A stretch of DNA of 37,948 bases, from the NCBI RefSeq assembly GCF_002250835.2, contig NZ_NOJY02000030.1, forward strand, positions 1 to 37,948, in the 5' to 3' direction. A program made the position numbers and the translations under genes. Positions 35,250 through 37,948 of the stretch are shown here, in pieces (the first letter of the stretch is position 1; each line of letters begins with the position of its first letter). The stretch comes from Romboutsia weinsteinii (GTDB lineage Bacteria; Bacillota; Clostridia; Peptostreptococcales; Peptostreptococcaceae). The notes below the pieces were generated by a model. The model saw nothing but the letters and a program-made list of their open reading frames with translations, did not search any database and was not told the origin of the DNA.

Positions 35250-35296
35250 AAGAAATACTCATATCCCATTGATATGAGTATTTCTTAATCTTTTTT
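35250..35296 (+). terminator. Terminator after nhaA
   Basis: AAGAAATACTCATATC (35250-35265) pairs perfectly with GATATGAGTATTTCTT (35271-35286) around CCATT, and six Ts follow after AATC. It lies 42 bases beyond the stop and may also help end the convergent diguanylate cyclase gene. Confidence 0.88.
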
Positions 35297-35342
35297 GATA
35301 TCATAATAATAACCTTATATATTATGTCGTTCATTTGTATTA

Positions 35343-36905
35343 TTAATACGTTACTCTATTTCTTCCACTATTTTTAGATTTATATAAATTTGAGTCTGCT
35401 TGTTTAAACATATCATCAGATTCACCTGTATATGATATCCCTAAGCTAATTGTAACCTTTATATTTTCTCTCCAAACCATACGTTCCACTTCTTCTCGTA
35501 TTAATTCTGATAAATCTATAACCTCTTGTAAACCTTTATTTTCACTTAATATGCAAAATTCTTCTCCGCCATATCTAAATATTATATCATCTTTAGATAA
35601 TCTATTCTTTATTACTTTCGCTACATTTTTTAATACAATATCTCCAAAAGCATGTCCATAAGTATCATTTATAGATTTAAAGAAGTCGATATCTATTATT
35701 ATTAATCCAAAACCAATACCTTTCTTTAAATATTTATTATATGTTAAATCAAAAAACATTCTATTGTATATATTGGTTAGTGCATCTACTCTACTTTTAT
35801 TTATACTATTTTTTAATCTAGATATTAATATGTAAAAAACTAATATTAATATAAGCGTCATAAATCCAGCTCCAATATACATCATAGCCTTAGTCTCTAG
35901 ACTCTCTAAATAATGCATCCTATCCCAGATAGAATTAATTATATAAAATACACTCTCTTCATTCTTTTCAGGTGATATTTCATTATATAAATCTATTAAC
36001 TCCTGTCTATAATGTGTGATTATTTCATCATCATATTTATAGTCAGGGCTTTCTAGATAATTTAATAAATACTTCATATTACTTAATTTGATATCTATTT
36101 GCCCTTCTTTATCACATATATCAAAAAGTTTTTCAGATAGTTCAAAAGCCTTACCTTCATTTCCTTTTGCAAATTCAATCTTTGTCCTTACAGCTAAGTA
36201 TGGTATATATGTGTCTATTAATACATAGTCATCAATATCCTTATCTATATTTATTTCACTAAGAATTTCATCTGCTTTAGTAATTTCTCCTTTGTAAAAA
36301 TAAGACCTTGCCTCTATTATCTTCCTAGCTATTGTATTTGCCTTATGAGATGTGCCATATTTTATAGATTTCTCGATATATTCTAAAGACTTATCAGTCT
36401 CATCAATTCTTGAATAAATATCTGCTAAGTTTATATATCCATATTCATTGATAACTCTCTTTTCTTCTTCATCTTCTATATCTAAATTTAGAGCATATTT
36501 TATAGTTCTCTCTGCAGTTTTGTATCCGTCTAAATTAACAAATATATGAGCCATATTCATTAAATCTTTAGCCATACGATAATTATCATCATATTTCATC
36601 GATAGATTGATTGATTCTATAAAGTGCTCTATCGCTTCATGATACTCTCCATTCATAGAGTATAATAATCCCAACTTACTTATAAGCTCTACTTTATTTC
36701 TTTTACTTAAATATTTCTTATCTTCTAATAGCGTTGTTAATCTATCTATTCCTATCTCTCTTTCTTCTTTTGTATATACCAATGAAGAAATTTCTTTGAT
36801 TACTTTACTATTTACTTCTATTTTAGAATTATTTTTGCTTAATATATTAAACGTACCAAGCAAAATGATTCCTACTATACTTATAACTATAATCCTATTC
36901 TTCAT
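35343..36905 (-). CDS. Membrane diguanylate cyclase with outer TPR-like region
   Basis: A 520-residue protein. A transmembrane helix lies at about 4-23, then a mainly helical region (about 35-330) with TPR-like repeats (KVELISKLGLLYSMNGEYHE, YGYINLADIYSRIDETDKSL), then a second helix at about 340-364, and a GGDEF domain from about 370. The catalytic motif is GGEEF (446-450), with INDTYGHAFGD upstream, so the enzyme should make cyclic di-GMP from two GTP. The inhibitory RxxD site is not present (SKDD in its place), so feedback control is probably lost. By topology the TPR-like part faces outside and may sense a peptide or wall component. It is a single gene. Confidence 0.9.
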   Translation of the reverse strand: MKNRIIVISIVGIILLGTFNILSKNNSKIEVNSKVIKEISSLVYTKEEREIGIDRLTTLLEDKKYLSKRNKVELISKLGLLYSMNGEYHEAIEHFIESINLSMKYDDNYRMAKDLMNMAHIFVNLDGYKTAERTIKYALNLDIEDEEEKRVINEYGYINLADIYSRIDETDKSLEYIEKSIKYGTSHKANTIARKIIEARSYFYKGEITKADEILSEINIDKDIDDYVLIDTYIPYLAVRTKIEFAKGNEGKAFELSEKLFDICDKEGQIDIKLSNMKYLLNYLESPDYKYDDEIITHYRQELIDLYNEISPEKNEESVFYIINSIWDRMHYLESLETKAMMYIGAGFMTLILILVFYILISRLKNSINKSRVDALTNIYNRMFFDLTYNKYLKKGIGFGLIIIDIDFFKSINDTYGHAFGDIVLKNVAKVIKNRLSKDDIIFRYGGEEFCILSENKGLQEVIDLSELIREEVERMVWRENIKVTISLGISYTGESDDMFKQADSNLYKSKNSGRNRVTY

Positions 36906-37308
36906 ATTTTATCCTCTCATTAACTACGATCTTTATAGTTTATATTTAAAGCTTTCTCTATATTTAAATTTACATTAATACCTTAACATCACAATCTAAT
37001 ATTATAACATTTTTTAAATTATATGCTCATATTTTATTGTCCTCAAACTCAAATTTTCTATATTTTGTAATATTCAGACTATTTGCGTTATCTCAACTGG
37101 TAAATTCGATGTGTCTTATAACATCTATAATTCATATAATAAGATCATAGAGACTATAAAAATTAATCGTATATCAAAAAATAAATTCTTTATAATAAAA
37201 AAGCTGACAATAATTAAATGTCAGCTTTTTTATTTAACTTTTATATTATATTTTAATTTTGACATGATATATATGTCATATTGGATATATGCTTATTTAT
37301 ATAAAAAT
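36906..37308. other. Intergenic region without a gene
   Basis: About 400 bases of A+T-rich sequence. The only firm element is the hairpin at 37195-37233. A short palindromic stretch GACATGATATATATGTC is at 37261-37277. The diguanylate cyclase promoter must lie at the left end. I see no RNA gene. Confidence 0.6.
37195..37233 (-). terminator. Terminator after the small unknown gene
   Basis: AAAAAAGCTGACA (37197-37209) pairs with TGTCAGCTTTTTT (37219-37231) around a 9-base loop. The shape works both ways; the likely user is the minus-strand gene ending at 37309, 78 bases away. Confidence 0.85.
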
Positions 37309-37608
37309 TTAAAATATCATGTGCTGCTTCTTGTAGAAATAGTAGCTCTTTTCTTTTGTTTCTACAGTCACAGATTCATCATCTAATATTACTTCCTCTA
37401 CACATATATCTTCCACTTCAAATATAGTATCTTCTTTAGATTTTCCAACACTTAGGTAACCTTTATTACCCTCATGTTCATATTTAAATTTAATCTTAGT
37501 TCCTTCAATATTTCTTTCTTCATTAGTTCTTCTATTCTTTTCTATTATTTCTGTATACTCATTATTAATTAATATATCTACTATCTTATATGTTAATTTA
37601 TTTATCAT
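37309..37608 (-). CDS. Small unknown protein, 99 aa
   Basis: A soluble, charged, mostly beta-strand protein with no family that I recognise (TKIKFKYEHEGNKGYLSVGK, VEEVILDDESVTVETKEKSY). The ATG at 37608 has AAGGAGAGG eight bases before it; a TTG two codons earlier is a less likely start. It begins 39 bases after the CopA-like gene, on the same strand, so it could be the last gene of a copper operon, but there is no cysteine or metal-binding motif to support a copper role. Confidence 0.72.
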   Translation of the reverse strand: MINKLTYKIVDILINNEYTEIIEKNRRTNEERNIEGTKIKFKYEHEGNKGYLSVGKSKEDTIFEVEDICVEEVILDDESVTVETKEKSYYFYKKQHMIF

Positions 37609-37647
37609 AATCAAACCTCTCCTTATATTTAAACATCCTAATTATTT

Positions 37648-37948
37648 TTATTTATAAGCTTTAAATCCTTTTAGCCTAAGTGCATTTGCAATTACTGATA
37701 CTGAACTTAAACTCATAGCTGCTGCTGCAAACATTGGATTTAATAATGGTCCACCAAAGATGTATAATACTCCTGCTGCTATTGGTATTCCTATTGTATT
37801 GTAAGCAAATGCCCAGAATAAGTTTTGCTTAATATTTTTGATTGTTTCTTTGCTTAATTTTATAGCTGTTGGAACGTCCATTAAATCACTTCTCATTAAT
37901 ACTATATCAGCTGATTCCATAGCTACATCTGTACCACTACCTATTGCT
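37648..37948 (-). CDS. copA: Copper-type P1B ATPase, C-terminal fragment
   Basis: The last 100 codons of a heavy-metal P-type ATPase; the gene continues past the right edge. [18 protein letters not shown] is the conserved end of the ATP-binding/hinge region. The last two helices follow with [14 protein letters not shown] and [20 protein letters not shown]; the MSxSSVSVxxNALRL form is the Cu(I)-type signature of CopA. It exports Cu+ to protect the cell. The fragment cannot show the CPC motif or N-terminal metal-binding domains, so Cu is inferred from the last helix. Confidence 0.93.
   Translation of the reverse strand, partial: AIGSGTDVAMESADIVLMRSDLMDVPTAIKLSKETIKNIKQNLFWAFAYNTIGIPIAAGVLYIFGGPLLNPMFAAAAMSLSSVSVIANALRLKGFKAYK

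Noticed and set aside
37111..37386. Plus-strand frame of 91 codons
   Set aside because: It runs through a strong hairpin terminator and into the minus-strand small gene, has an unlikely composition (Ile/Lys/Tyr/Asn) and no ribosome site.

Overview
The window is a stretch of strongly A+T-rich chromosome from a low-GC anaerobic Firmicute. Strong AGGAGG-type ribosome binding sites, compact hairpin terminators, hybrid-cluster protein, a glycyl-radical enzyme with its activase, threonine-to-glycine catabolism, Crp/Fnr control and many sensor proteins all fit Clostridia. The Peptostreptococcaceae (Paraclostridium, Paeniclostridium, Romboutsia, Clostridioides) are my best guess; that is inference from gene content. 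I see no rRNA, tRNA, CRISPR array, insertion sequence or prophage. Nearly all genes are on the minus strand and fall into short operons, most of them ending in a recognisable terminator.

Layout. 1-570: 5' part of an OmpR-type response regulator that continues off the left edge. 706-3958: MacAB-like export operon (adaptor with two SH3-like domains inserted, ATPase, permease, small lipoprotein). 4109-5109: LytTR regulator with a DUF3021-type membrane partner. 5305-8412: hybrid-cluster protein and a PAS histidine kinase with a cysteine cluster. 8440-9965: a 43-residue protein, a divergent XRE regulator and a membrane-anchored XRE regulator. 10210-12110: AraC/GyrI-type regulator and a GNAT-YoaP protein. 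12346-14704: threonine catabolism (kbl-tdh) on the plus strand. 14792-16556: an orphan holin-like gene and a MATE exporter. 16624-23658: a cytoplasmic 5'-nucleotidase family enzyme, then an ABC importer operon that contains an RNase J-like metallo-beta-lactamase-fold hydrolase. 24094-27193: Crp-like regulator, YjjI-type glycyl-radical enzyme and its activase, with a palindromic site at the activator position of the promoter. 27254-30829: ECF sigma factor, membrane protein, ABC ATPase and ABC permease, laid out like the B. subtilis sigY operon, with an ECF-like promoter in front. 30957-33686: NadB/fumarate reductase-like flavoprotein and a FUSC-family membrane protein. 33935-35296: nhaA antiporter on the plus strand, broken by a one-base frameshift near its 5' end. 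35343-36905: membrane diguanylate cyclase with TPR-like outer part. 37195-37948: a small unknown protein and the C-terminal end of a CopA-like P-type ATPase that continues off the right edge.

The most promising unexplained systems are the importer/RNase J-like hydrolase/nucleotidase cluster (16677-23658), which may take up and break down a phosphorylated or phosphodiester compound; the YjjI operon with its own regulator and operator; and the cysteine-cluster kinase next to hcp. The nhaA frameshift should be checked against reads.
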